Of a stretch of 61,559 nt of DNA, positions 51,265 through 60,335 are shown one piece after another. Location of the stretch: the NCBI GenBank assembly GCA_001801685.1, contig MGYJ01000082.1, positions 1 to 61,559 on the forward strand, written 5' to 3'. The translations under genes were made by a program, and so were the position numbers. Below the pieces are notes generated by a model, which saw only the letters and a list, made by a program, of their open reading frames with translations, had not been told where the DNA came from and did not search any database. Positions within the stretch are counted from its first letter, which is position 1. Each line of letters begins with the position of its first letter. The stretch is from Gammaproteobacteria bacterium RIFCSPHIGHO2_12_FULL_63_22. GTDB lineage: Bacteria; Pseudomonadota; Gammaproteobacteria; Xanthomonadales; Xanthomonadaceae.

Positions 51265-52884
51265 ATGAGCCAAAGCGCCGCTTCCCCAACCACCGACGCG
51301 GCGCGCCTGCCCCGCCAGATTCCCTACATCATCGGCAACGAAGCCTGCGAGCGATTCAGCTTCTACGGGATGCGCAACATCCTGGTGCAGTTCCTGGTCA
51401 GCAGCGTCATCCTGGCCTACATCCCGGCCGACGCCCGTGAAGGCGCGGCCAAGGACATCTTCCACAGCTTCGTGATCGGCGTGTATTTCTTCCCGCTGCT
51501 GGGCGGCTGGCTGTCGGACCGCTTCTTCGGCAAATACAACACGGTGATGTGGTTCTCGCTGATCTACTGCGCGGGCCATGCCTGCCTGGCGATGTTCGAC
51601 GACAACAAGAATGGTTTTTATACGGGCTTGTTCCTGATTGCGTTGGGATCGGGCGGCATCAAGCCGCTGGTGGTGAGCTTCGTCGGCGACCAGTTCACGC
51701 GGGACAACAAGCACCTGGCCAAGATCGTCTTCGACGCGTTTTACTGGACGATCAATTTCGGTTCCTTCTTCGCCTCGCTGCTGATGCCGCTGTTCCTGCG
51801 CAGCTACGGGCCGGCGGTGGCGTTCGGCATACCCGGCGTGCTGATGTTCATCGCCACCATCATTTTCTGGATGGGCCGCAAGCAGTACGTGCGGGTGCCG
51901 CCGACCCGCGGCGAAGACCCGCACTCCTTCTACAACGTCGCGCGCACCGCGCTGACCACGCAGGCGCCAGGCCAGGGTCGTTCCGGCTTCCTGGTGGCGG
52001 TGTTCGGGGCCGCGCTGGCCGTGGGCATGCTGCTGTGCTGGGCATTCAAGCCCGGCTTCTGGCCGGAGGATTTCGGCTTCGTCATCACCGCCTGCCTGGC
52101 GCTGGGTTCGCTGATCGCCTTCGGTGGCATCGGCACGTCCATGCAACTCGAGCGTGCCCGCGGCGCGCATCCCGACGCGGCGGTGGACGGCGTGCGTGCG
52201 GTGTTGCGCATCATCATCGTGTTCGCGCTGACCACGCCGTTCTGGTCCTTGTTCGACCAGAAGGCATCGACCTGGGTGCTGCAGGGCAAGACCATGGTCA
52301 TTCCGCATGACGTGTGGTGGTGGCCGAGCTTCCTGGTGAAGGATGCCGGCCAGATGCAGGCGCTGAATCCGATCCTGGTGCTGATGCTGATCCCGTTCAA
52401 CAACGTGGTGCTGTATCCATGGCTGCGACGGATGGGTTTCGAGCCGACTGCGTTGCGGCGGATGGGCGCGGGCATCGCTTTCTCGGGCATCGCGTGGATC
52501 GTCGCGGGCGCCATCCAGCTCAGCATCGACGGCGGATCGCCGGTCTCGCTGGCCTGGCAGATCGCACCGTATGCGCTGCTGACCTTCGGTGAAGTGCTGG
52601 TGTCGGCCACGGCGCTGGAATTCGCCTACAGCCAGGCCAGCGGTTCGATGAAGGGCGTGATCATGGCCTTCTGGTACCTGGCCAGCACCTTCGGCAGCCT
52701 GTGGGTGTTGCTGACCAACGCCAGCGTGCGCAACCCGGCGGTGATCGAGCGCATCGCCAGCACCGGACTTAGCGAGAACGCCTTCCTGATGTTCTTCTTC
52801 GCGGGCTTTGCCTTTGTTGCAGCTGCGGTGTTCGCCTGGTATGCGCGCAGTTATCCGATGCAGGACAATTATCGCGCAGCCTAG
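51265..52884 (+). CDS. POT-family proton-dependent oligopeptide transporter
   Basis: The 539-residue permease has about 12-14 hydrophobic segments and the POT signature ACERFSFYGMR in the first helix, which matches E-x-x-E-R-F-x-Y-Y/F-G. The FYWTINFGSF segment in the middle is the PTR2 family hallmark. POT transporters import di- and tripeptides with protons. This fits the many exported peptidases in the region. The start is ATG 51265, four bases after the diguanylate cyclase stop; the upstream in-frame codons overlap that gene. No ribosome site is obvious, consistent with coupled translation. Confidence 0.93.
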   Translation: MSQSAASPTTDAARLPRQIPYIIGNEACERFSFYGMRNILVQFLVSSVILAYIPADAREGAAKDIFHSFVIGVYFFPLLGGWLSDRFFGKYNTVMWFSLIYCAGHACLAMFDDNKNGFYTGLFLIALGSGGIKPLVVSFVGDQFTRDNKHLAKIVFDAFYWTINFGSFFASLLMPLFLRSYGPAVAFGIPGVLMFIATIIFWMGRKQYVRVPPTRGEDPHSFYNVARTALTTQAPGQGRSGFLVAVFGAALAVGMLLCWAFKPGFWPEDFGFVITACLALGSLIAFGGIGTSMQLERARGAHPDAAVDGVRAVLRIIIVFALTTPFWSLFDQKASTWVLQGKTMVIPHDVWWWPSFLVKDAGQMQALNPILVLMLIPFNNVVLYPWLRRMGFEPTALRRMGAGIAFSGIAWIVAGAIQLSIDGGSPVSLAWQIAPYALLTFGEVLVSATALEFAYSQASGSMKGVIMAFWYLASTFGSLWVLLTNASVRNPAVIERIASTGLSENAFLMFFFAGFAFVAAAVFAWYARSYPMQDNYRAA

Positions 52885-52910
52885 CCGGCATAGCGCGTCC
52901 AGGGGACACC

Positions 52911-53654
52911 ATGATCCTTCGCAAGTTGACCCAGGCCCTGCGCGAGCAGAACTGGACCGCCATTGTCATCGAGTTCGTGCTGCTGGTCAGCGGCGTCTTC
53001 CTCGGCCTGCAGGTCGCGACCTGGAACGAGCAACGCCGGGACCGGGCCCTGGAGCGCCAGTACCTGGAGCGGCTGCGCGAGGACTTCTCGCTGTCGGTCA
53101 CTGGCGCTGAATCCAACATCGAGAACATGGAGCTGCAGGCCCGCAGGGCGACGCTGGTGCTGGACCGCCTGCGCGCCTGTCGCCTGGAGGAAGGTGCCCA
53201 GCACGCCGAGTTCGCCGCCGGCCTCTACGTGATCGGCAGGCTCGAACCGCCAACGCTGACCCGCGGAACGATGGACGAACTGCGCTCCACGGGGCGACTG
53301 GGCATCATCCGCAGCGTCGGCCTCCGCCAGAAACTTTCCAACGTCCTCCAGCAGCAGGAGCGCACGGTGGGGGTGTTCGGTTTTCTCGTCGCCCGGCGAA
53401 CGGCTCAGCTTGCCTACATCGATGCCAGGAATACGGTCCTGGTGCCGCAGGAAAGGGGCGCCACGAACCAGCCGGGGCCGGGCGAGGTCCTGTTCGACTT
53501 CCCGGCCTTGTGCGGGGACCCGGCCTTCCTCAACGCCGTGTCGCACATTCGCCAGATCGCCTACGTGGTGATCCGGCAGAACCGCAGGCTGCTGAATGAG
53601 TACCGCGCGATGGAAGACCTGCTCGACGCCGAACTCGGCAAGGCTCACCGATGA
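52911..53654 (+). CDS. Single-pass membrane protein, DUF6090-like
   Basis: The 247-residue protein has a cytoplasmic N-terminus (LRKLTQALREQNW), one transmembrane helix (~residues 18-36, EFVLLVSGVFLGLQVATWNE) and a long helical, coiled-coil-prone soluble part. The conserved WNE ending the helix is typical of DUF6090-type proteins. Function is unknown. AGGGGACACC precedes the ATG. It lies 26 bases after the POT gene and 30 bases before the first TldD-like gene, all in one direction. Confidence 0.75.
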   Translation: MILRKLTQALREQNWTAIVIEFVLLVSGVFLGLQVATWNEQRRDRALERQYLERLREDFSLSVTGAESNIENMELQARRATLVLDRLRACRLEEGAQHAEFAAGLYVIGRLEPPTLTRGTMDELRSTGRLGIIRSVGLRQKLSNVLQQQERTVGVFGFLVARRTAQLAYIDARNTVLVPQERGATNQPGPGEVLFDFPALCGDPAFLNAVSHIRQIAYVVIRQNRRLLNEYRAMEDLLDAELGKAHR

Positions 53655-53684
53655 GCCCGCGGGCCGACGCAACAAGGAACCGAA

Positions 53685-55316
53685 ATGCGCAGGCGTGAAT
53701 TCATGCAATACGGCGGGCTCGGCGCCGCCGCGCTGGCGTTGCCCGGCTTCGCCCGCGCAATCGCGGCCGAAGATCTTGCAGCGACGATGGACGTGGGCCT
53801 GAAGAAGGCGATCGCCGATACGGCGATGACTGCGGCTACCGAGGCAGGCGCGAGTTATTGCGACGTGCGCGTCGGTCGTTACCTCAACCAGGCGATCCTG
53901 ACCCGCGAAGACAAGGTGCAGAGCATCAGCAATACCGAATCGGTAGGCGTGGGCATCCGTGTCATCGCCAACGGCACCTGGGGCTTCGTCGCCACCCGCG
54001 ATCTCGACACGGCCAGCGTGGCCGCCGCCGCGCGCCAGGCAGTCGCCGTTGCGCGGGCCAATTCCAAGGCGCAGTCCGCGCCCGTGGTGCTGGCGCCGAC
54101 GCCGAGCGTGGGCGAGGTGTCCTGGCGCACGCCGATCGTGAAGAACGCGATGCGGGTGCCGGTGAAGGACAAGGTCGACCTGTTGTTGGGCGTGAATGCG
54201 GCCGCGATCAACGCCGGCGCGAATTTCGCGGCCTCGCGTTTGTTCGTGGTCAACGAGCAAAAATATTTCGCGTCCACCGATGGCTCCTACATCGACCAGG
54301 ACGTACATCGGATCTGGGCGCCGTTCACGGTGACCGCGATCGACAAGGCCAGCGGCAAGTTCCGCACGCGCGATGGGCTGTCTTCGCCGATGGGCATGGG
54401 TTTTGAATTCTTCGATGCCGATCCGTCCGGGCGCATCGCCTTGCCGGCCGGGGTCGTGGCGTACGGCCGCAGCTATGACATGGTCGCCGATGCGATTGCC
54501 GCCGCGAAGCAGGCGCGCGAAAAGCTGACCGCGCCCGCGGTGAAGCCCGGCAAGTACGACCTGGTGCTCGATCCGACGCATTTGTTCCTGACCATCCACG
54601 AATCGGTCGGCCATCCACTCGAGCTCGATCGCGTGCTCGGCTATGAAGCCAATTACGCCGGCACCAGCTTCGCCACGCTGGACAAGCGCGATGCGAAATT
54701 CGCCTACGGCAACCAGCGGGTGAATTTCTTCGCCGACAAGACCCGGCCCGGTTCGCTGGGCGCGGTCGGCTACGACGATGAAGGCGTGAAGACAAAAAAG
54801 TGGGACCTGGTGAAGGACGGCATCCTGGTCAACTACCAGGCCACTCGCGACCAGGCCCACCTGATCGGCGAAAGCGCCTCGCATGGTTGTTCGTACGCCG
54901 ACTCGTGGTCCAGTGTGCAATTCCAGCGCATGCCCAACGTATCGCTGGCGGCGGGCAAGGCGCCCCTGTCGGTGGATGAAATGATCAAGGATGTCGAGAA
55001 CGGCCTCTGGTTCCTCGGCCGCGGCTCGTATTCCATCGACCAGCAGCGCTACAACGCGCAGTTCGGTGCGCAGCTTTATTACGAGATCAAGGACGGCAAG
55101 GTCACGCGGATGCTGGAGGACGTGGCCTACCAGATCCGCACGCCGGAATTCTGGAACGCCTGCAGCGCAATCTGCGACGAGCGCGATTTCCGGCTCGGCG
55201 GTTCCTTCTTCGACGGCAAGGGCCAGCCCGGCCAGGTGTCGGCGGTGTCGCATGGTTCCAGCACGACGCGCTTCGATGGCATCAACGTGATCAACACGGC
55301 GCGCAGCCTGGGCTGA
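53685..55316 (+). CDS. TldD-like peptidase with Tat signal (first copy)
   Basis: The 543-residue protein starts with a twin-arginine signal (RRREFMQ, then a hydrophobic Gly/Ala core ending near FARAIA), so it should be exported folded through the Tat pathway. The TldD/PmbA N-terminal domain spans ~40-190. The metallopeptidase motif HESVGH is at His305-Glu306-His310. In E. coli TldD a cysteine in TCGKEGQ completes the zinc site; here the equivalent segment reads FFDGKGQ, placing Asp510 at that position. TldD/TldE pairs act in peptide processing, including microcin maturation and CcdA degradation. It closely resembles the gene at 56621 across its whole length, so the two are recent paralogues. 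The kinase gene between them faces the other way. Confidence 0.88.
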   Translation: MRRREFMQYGGLGAAALALPGFARAIAAEDLAATMDVGLKKAIADTAMTAATEAGASYCDVRVGRYLNQAILTREDKVQSISNTESVGVGIRVIANGTWGFVATRDLDTASVAAAARQAVAVARANSKAQSAPVVLAPTPSVGEVSWRTPIVKNAMRVPVKDKVDLLLGVNAAAINAGANFAASRLFVVNEQKYFASTDGSYIDQDVHRIWAPFTVTAIDKASGKFRTRDGLSSPMGMGFEFFDADPSGRIALPAGVVAYGRSYDMVADAIAAAKQAREKLTAPAVKPGKYDLVLDPTHLFLTIHESVGHPLELDRVLGYEANYAGTSFATLDKRDAKFAYGNQRVNFFADKTRPGSLGAVGYDDEGVKTKKWDLVKDGILVNYQATRDQAHLIGESASHGCSYADSWSSVQFQRMPNVSLAAGKAPLSVDEMIKDVENGLWFLGRGSYSIDQQRYNAQFGAQLYYEIKDGKVTRMLEDVAYQIRTPEFWNACSAICDERDFRLGGSFFDGKGQPGQVSAVSHGSSTTRFDGINVINTARSLG

Positions 55317-55336
55317 GCGGCTGCGCAGGCAGCTAC

Positions 55337-56464
55337 TCAGCGGCGCGGCAGGATGACGATGAACTCCGTTCCGGTATACGCGTCGGAACTGGCGTGGATA
55401 CGACCGCCGTGTGCCAGGGTGATCTCGCGCGCGATGAACAGCCCAAGGCCCAGGCTGGTGCGGGGCCGGTCGCGCTGATCGGGCGTTGCGGCAAGCTGGA
55501 ACATGGGATCGAAGATCGCGGCAAGGGATTCCGCCGCGATTGGCGAGCCGTGGTTTCGAACCCGCATGACAATCTCGCTGTCACCGGCCGCGACCTGCAA
55601 CAGCACCGGAAGCCCGTTACTACCGTATTGCACGGCGTTGTTGAGCAGGTTGGACAACAGCTGCTGGACGCGCGCGGCATCGAATCGACACTCCAGGTTG
55701 CCCTGGGTTTCGATCTCGAACCGGCAATCGGGATGGGCGGCGCCGATATCCTCCACCGCCCAGCGACACACCTGGCCGAGGTCGCCCGCTTGTGGACTGA
55801 CCGGGATTCCGCTGCCCAACTGGCTGCGCGCAAACTCCAGCAGGTCATTGATCATGGTGTTCATCGTTGCGGCGCTACGCCTGACGCGAATGCCCACGGC
55901 GGCGGTCTGCTCGTTGCCCGTTTCCGCGCGCGCCAGATACTCGCCGGCCATCGCAAGGGTGGCCAGCGGGCTGCGCAGGTCGTGGCCCAGGATGGCCAGG
56001 AAGGTATCCCGCGTACGCGACGCCTTTTGCGAATAGGTTGCCACGGCCTCGGCCAGGGCCTGGTCGATGTTCTCGTTGAAACGCACCATGTCCCGGGTAC
56101 GGTCCTCGCTGAGCGCCTTCACTTGCGGCAACCAAAGGCGCAGCACCGTGGCGCGCAAGGCCCGAAATTCGGCGGCGAGCTGGGTCAGCGAGAAACCGCT
56201 GAGATGGCGCAGGGCGCCGTGGGTGGAGGCCGCCGTTTCCGCGCCCACGGCCACCGGGGCCAGTCCCTTGGATTTCTGGTACTGCTGGCTCGGTGTTTCG
56301 ACTGTATCCATGTCCAGCGCGATGGCGTGCAGGATCTGCCTGGCATGGTTGCGCAGCGCCAGCGCCGACATTTCCGAGCCCGCCGGCTGCAGGGTCCGCG
56401 CAAAGGACTCCCACTCGACCAGGATGTCTTCCATGTGCCGTGTGATGAAGCTGGAAAGTTTCAC
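55337..56464 (-). CDS. Soluble sensor histidine kinase
   Basis: The 375-residue protein lacks transmembrane helices. Its N-terminal ~145 residues form an all-helical domain resembling the RsbRD/N-terminal sensor region. The HisKA dimerisation helix has His161 in ILGHDLRSPL. The ATPase domain shows N-box LSNLLNNAVQYG, and G-box SLGLGLFIAREIT. It should autophosphorylate and pass phosphate to a response regulator, which is not encoded nearby, so it is an orphan kinase. It lies inverted between two TldD-like genes. The upstream region of 56465-56620 carries its promoter and that of the second TldD copy. Confidence 0.88.
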   Translation of the reverse strand: MKLSSFITRHMEDILVEWESFARTLQPAGSEMSALALRNHARQILHAIALDMDTVETPSQQYQKSKGLAPVAVGAETAASTHGALRHLSGFSLTQLAAEFRALRATVLRLWLPQVKALSEDRTRDMVRFNENIDQALAEAVATYSQKASRTRDTFLAILGHDLRSPLATLAMAGEYLARAETGNEQTAAVGIRVRRSAATMNTMINDLLEFARSQLGSGIPVSPQAGDLGQVCRWAVEDIGAAHPDCRFEIETQGNLECRFDAARVQQLLSNLLNNAVQYGSNGLPVLLQVAAGDSEIVMRVRNHGSPIAAESLAAIFDPMFQLAATPDQRDRPRTSLGLGLFIAREITLAHGGRIHASSDAYTGTEFIVILPRR

Positions 56465-56620
56465 GGCAGGTCCGGAGCGATGGTCCCGCCCTGTTTAACA
56501 CGACCCCTGCCTTTCGTCACTTGACGCCCCTTTGGCGGCATCGTCACAGTCGGTCGGACAACAATCATGGCTCGGTACCGGCGTTCATGGTGCCAGCCAG
56601 GCCACCCGGGGAGGTTTGCA

Positions 56621-58252
56621 GTGGATAGACGCGATTTCATGCAGTTCACAGGTTTCGGGCTTGCCGGCCTGATGCTTCCCGGCTTCGGCCATGCGGTCGC
56701 TGCCGAGGTACTGGTCAGCACGATGGACGTGGGCCTGAAGAAGGCCATCGCCGACGCCGCGCTCAATGCCGCCACCGCCGCCGGCGCGACTTATTGCGAC
56801 GTGCGCGTCGGCCGCTACCTGAACCAGTTCGTGGTGACCCGCGAAAACAAGGTGCAGAACGTCATCAACACCGAGTCGGTGGGCGTCGGCATCCGCGTTA
56901 TCGCCAACGGCACCTGGGGCTTCTGCGCGACCAGCGACATGAGCACCGGCAGCATTGCTGCTGCCGCGCGCCAGGCCGTGGCGATCGCCAAGGCCAATTC
57001 CAAGACGCAGACCGCGCCGGTCATCCTGGCGCCGACACCCGCGCTGGGCGAGGTGTCGTGGAAGACGCCGATCGTGAAGAACGCGATGGCGATCCCGATC
57101 AAGGACAAGGCCGACCTGCTGCTGAGCGTGAACGCCGCGGCGATCAACGCCGGCGCCAACTTCGTCAACTCGACCTTGTTCCTGGTCAACGAGCAGAAAT
57201 ACTTTGCGTCCACCGATGGCAGCTACATCGACCAGGACGTGCATCGCATCTGGGCGCCGATGAATGTCACCGCCATCGACAAGGCCAGCGGCAAGTTCCG
57301 CAGCCGCCAGGGCCTGTCCTCGCCGATGGGCATGGGCTTCGAATACCTGGACGGCGCGCCGTCGGGCAAGGTGCTGTCGCCGAACGGCGTGATCAACTAC
57401 GCAATGTCCTACGACATGGTGGAAGACGCGCGTGAAGCGGCCAAGCACGCCAAGGAAAAACTGACCTGCGCCACGGTGAAGCCCGGCAAGTACGACCTGG
57501 TGCTGGAGCCCTCGCACATGTGGCTGACCATCCACGAGTCGGTCGGGCATCCGCTGGAACTCGACCGCGTGCTCGGCTACGAGGCCAACTACGCCGGCAC
57601 CAGCTTCGCCACGCTGGACAAGCGCGAGAACAAGTTCAAGTACGGCAGCGAGAAAGTGAATTTGTTCGCCGACAAGACGCAGCCTGGCAGCCTGGGCGCG
57701 GTCGGTTACGACGACGAAGGCGTGAAGACCAAGCGCTGGGACCTGGTGAAGGACGGCACGCTGGTGAACTACCAGGCCATCCGCGACCAGGTGCATATCC
57801 TGGGCGAAAAAGAATCGCACGGTTGCTGCTATGCCGACAGCTGGTCCAGCGTGCAGTTCCAGCGCATGGCCAATGTCTCGCTGGCGCCGGGCAAGGAAAA
57901 ACTCAGCGTCAGCGACATGATCAAGGGCGTCGAGAAGGGCATCTACATCGTCGGCGCCGGATCGTTCTCGATCGACCAGCAGCGCTACAACGCGCAGTTC
58001 GGCGGCCAGTTGTTCTACGAGATCAAGGACGGCAAGCTGGGTCCGATGCTTGAAGACGTGGCCTACCAATTGCGCACACCCGAGTTCTGGGGTTCCTGCG
58101 TTGGCGTTTGCGACGAGTCGGATTATCGCCACGGCGGCTCCTTCTTCGACGGCAAGGGCCAGCCTGGTCAGGTCTCCGCCGTTTCGCACGGTTCGAGCAC
58201 GGCGCGCTTCAATGGCGTCAACGTCATCAACACCGCGCGCAGCCTCGGCTGA
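56621..58252 (+). CDS. TldD-like peptidase with Tat signal (second copy)
   Basis: The 543-residue protein has the same length and layout as the copy at 53685: a Tat signal (DRRDFMQ, hydrophobic core ending near HAVAAE), a TldD N-domain, HESVGH at the same spacing, and FFDGKGQ in place of the usual cysteine segment. The start is GTG 56621, supported by GGGGAGG six bases upstream and by the matching first-copy N-terminus. It heads a run of same-direction genes: TldE-like (27 bases on), DUF4159, MoxR and DUF58. The pair probably arose by tandem duplication with a kinase gene inserted or retained between. Confidence 0.88.
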   Translation: MDRRDFMQFTGFGLAGLMLPGFGHAVAAEVLVSTMDVGLKKAIADAALNAATAAGATYCDVRVGRYLNQFVVTRENKVQNVINTESVGVGIRVIANGTWGFCATSDMSTGSIAAAARQAVAIAKANSKTQTAPVILAPTPALGEVSWKTPIVKNAMAIPIKDKADLLLSVNAAAINAGANFVNSTLFLVNEQKYFASTDGSYIDQDVHRIWAPMNVTAIDKASGKFRSRQGLSSPMGMGFEYLDGAPSGKVLSPNGVINYAMSYDMVEDAREAAKHAKEKLTCATVKPGKYDLVLEPSHMWLTIHESVGHPLELDRVLGYEANYAGTSFATLDKRENKFKYGSEKVNLFADKTQPGSLGAVGYDDEGVKTKRWDLVKDGTLVNYQAIRDQVHILGEKESHGCCYADSWSSVQFQRMANVSLAPGKEKLSVSDMIKGVEKGIYIVGAGSFSIDQQRYNAQFGGQLFYEIKDGKLGPMLEDVAYQLRTPEFWGSCVGVCDESDYRHGGSFFDGKGQPGQVSAVSHGSSTARFNGVNVINTARSLG

Positions 58253-58279
58253 GCCACCTGAGCGCAGGAGATATATCGA

Positions 58280-59614
58280 ATGAAGATGTTCAATGAAGCC
58301 GAAGCACGGGCCCTGTTGGAAAAAGTGGTGAAGATGTCGGTGGCCGACGAATGCAACGTCAGCCTCAACGGCACCAATACCGGCAACATCCGATTTGCGC
58401 TGAACAACGTATCCACCAGCGGCATCGTGGGGGATGTCACGCTGGGCGTTACCGTCGCCTTCGGCAAACGCCAGGGCACTGCCACCGGCAACGAGTTCGA
58501 CGACGCTTCGCTGGAACGCGTGGTGCGGCGCGCCGAGGAACTGGCCCGCCTGGCGCCGGAAAACGACGAGTACATGCCCGAGCTCGGCAAGCAGACCTAT
58601 GTGCCCAGCCCGACCTATGTGCAGTCCACTGCCGACATCACGCCGGAGTATCGCGCGCAGGTAGCGGCCGATTCGATCGAGCCGTGCAAGGGCGATGGCC
58701 TGATTGCCGCGGGCTTCCTGGTCGACCTGGCGGGCTTTACTGCCTTCGCCAACAGCAAGGGAAACTTCGGCTATCAGCAGTTCACCGACGTCAACTACAC
58801 CTGCACGGTGCGCACCGAAGATGGCCGCGGTTCGGGCTGGACGTCCGCCAATTATGAGGACGTGAACCAGTTCAACGCCAAGGAACAGATCAAGGTCGCG
58901 ATTTCCAAGGCCAAGGGATCGGCCGAGGCCAAGGCACTTGAGCCGGGCAAGTACACGGTGATCCTGGAACCCGCGGCCGCGGCCGGCCTGATCAGCTTCA
59001 TGATGGGCTTTTTCGATGCGCGCCAGGCCGATGAAGGTCGCAGCTTCCTGACCAAGAAGGGCGGCGGCAATAAACTGGGCGAGCAGGTGTTCGACCCGCG
59101 CGTCAGCATCATTGCCGACCCGTGGAACACCGATGCGCCGGCCAATCCCTGGGATGGCGCCGGCGTGCCGCGCAAGAAGCACGCCATCATCGACCAGGGC
59201 AAGGTCGCGCACCTCAACTACTCGCGCTACTGGGCGGCCAAGCAGGGCAAGACACCGCCGGGCAATTTCGGCAACCTGCTGATGGCCGGTGGCACCAAGT
59301 CCACCGAAGAACTGATCAAGTCCACGCAGAAGGGCATCCTGGTCACCCGTACCTGGTACATCCGCCTGATCGACCCGCAGACGGTGCTGCTGACCGGCCT
59401 GACCCGCGACGGCACCTTCTACATCGAGAACGGCGAGATCAAGTACCCGGTGAAGAATTTCCGCTTCAACGAATCGCCGGTGATCATGCTCAACAACATC
59501 GAGGAACTCGGCAAGCCGATGCGCATCGCCGGCGACGAGTCCAATTTCTCGATGATGATCCCGCCGATGAAGTTGCGCGATTTCACCTTCACCTCCTTGT
59601 CCGACGCGGTGTGA
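58280..59614 (+). CDS. TldE/PmbA-like partner protein
   Basis: The 444-residue protein has the TldD/PmbA fold but no HExxxH motif, matching the catalytically silent TldE subunit that forms the closed heterodimer with TldD. Sequence features include the VAFGKRQGTATG strand near residue 70 and an extended C-terminal domain with ILVTRTWYIRL and IEELGKPMRI. AGGAGA lies eight bases before the ATG. There is no signal peptide, although its likely partners carry Tat signals; co-export in a folded complex (hitchhiking) is one explanation, cytoplasmic action another. It is the third TldD-family gene of the locus. Confidence 0.87.
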   Translation: MKMFNEAEARALLEKVVKMSVADECNVSLNGTNTGNIRFALNNVSTSGIVGDVTLGVTVAFGKRQGTATGNEFDDASLERVVRRAEELARLAPENDEYMPELGKQTYVPSPTYVQSTADITPEYRAQVAADSIEPCKGDGLIAAGFLVDLAGFTAFANSKGNFGYQQFTDVNYTCTVRTEDGRGSGWTSANYEDVNQFNAKEQIKVAISKAKGSAEAKALEPGKYTVILEPAAAAGLISFMMGFFDARQADEGRSFLTKKGGGNKLGEQVFDPRVSIIADPWNTDAPANPWDGAGVPRKKHAIIDQGKVAHLNYSRYWAAKQGKTPPGNFGNLLMAGGTKSTEELIKSTQKGILVTRTWYIRLIDPQTVLLTGLTRDGTFYIENGEIKYPVKNFRFNESPVIMLNNIEELGKPMRIAGDESNFSMMIPPMKLRDFTFTSLSDAV

Positions 59615-59627
59615 CCACCGGCGCGCC

Positions 59628-60323
59628 ATGAATCGCGCGCAGTTCCTGAAGATGGCGCTTGGGGCGGCAGCGTTTTCGCTGCTGCCCCGACCGGTTCGCG
59701 CCAAGGCCGACTACGATTTCTGGTTCACGCGGCTGATGTACGACTCGGGCGACTGGGACGTGGACCAGCGCATGCCGTCGAACCTGATCACATCCTTGAT
59801 CGACTACACGACGCTGCGCGTGGACCCGACCGAGCGGATACTGGCGCTGGCCGACCCGCGCATGCTGGCCGCACCGTTCTGCTACCTGGCCGGGCATAAG
59901 TTGGTGGAGTTCAACCCCGACGAGCGGCGCAATTTCGAGAAGTACGTGCGCAATGGCGGATTCGTGTTCGTGGACGACTGCAACCACGACATCGACGGCT
60001 TGTTCGCCACGTCCTTCGAAGCAGAGATGGCCTCGATCTTCGGCAAGAACGCCCTGGCCAAGTTGCCGAAGAAGCATCCGCTGTTCAGCAGCTTCTTCCG
60101 TTTCGACGGCCCGCCCGCGACGACCTTCGAATTGAATGGCTGGGGCGACGACCTCGTGCATGATTACCTGCGCGGCATCCATATCGATGGCCGGCTCGGA
60201 CTGCTGTACAGCAACAAGGACTACGGCTGCGAGTGGGACTACGACTGGCGCAACAAGCGCTTCCTGGCCGAGGACAACACCAAGTTCGGCGTGAATATCG
60301 TGATGTACGCTTTGAACAATTGA
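59628..60323 (+). CDS. Exported DUF4159 domain protein
   Basis: The 231-residue protein starts with a signal peptide (RAQFLKMALGAAAFSLLP, cleavage near PVRA, residue ~25), only partly Tat-like because the second arginine is replaced by alanine. The rest is the DUF4159 domain, with GGFVFVDDCNHDIDG (a flavodoxin-like strand-loop), HPLFSSFFRFDG, and SNKDYGCEWDYDWRNK. DUF4159 proteins commonly accompany MoxR and DUF58 genes and resemble amidotransferase-like folds. It lies 13 bases after TldE and 12 before MoxR, so it is in the same operon. Function is unknown. Confidence 0.85.
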   Translation: MNRAQFLKMALGAAAFSLLPRPVRAKADYDFWFTRLMYDSGDWDVDQRMPSNLITSLIDYTTLRVDPTERILALADPRMLAAPFCYLAGHKLVEFNPDERRNFEKYVRNGGFVFVDDCNHDIDGLFATSFEAEMASIFGKNALAKLPKKHPLFSSFFRFDGPPATTFELNGWGDDLVHDYLRGIHIDGRLGLLYSNKDYGCEWDYDWRNKRFLAEDNTKFGVNIVMYALNN

Positions 60324-60335
60324 GGAAGCAGCTCC

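Noticed and set aside
52881-55253. A 790-residue open frame on the minus strand
   Set aside because: It is antisense to the membrane protein and first TldD gene and has no recognisable domain.
56585-59704. A 1,039-residue open frame on the minus strand
   Set aside because: It is antisense to the second TldD and TldE genes. Its composition (His/Val/Gly-rich, no domain) is that of a GC-rich shadow frame.
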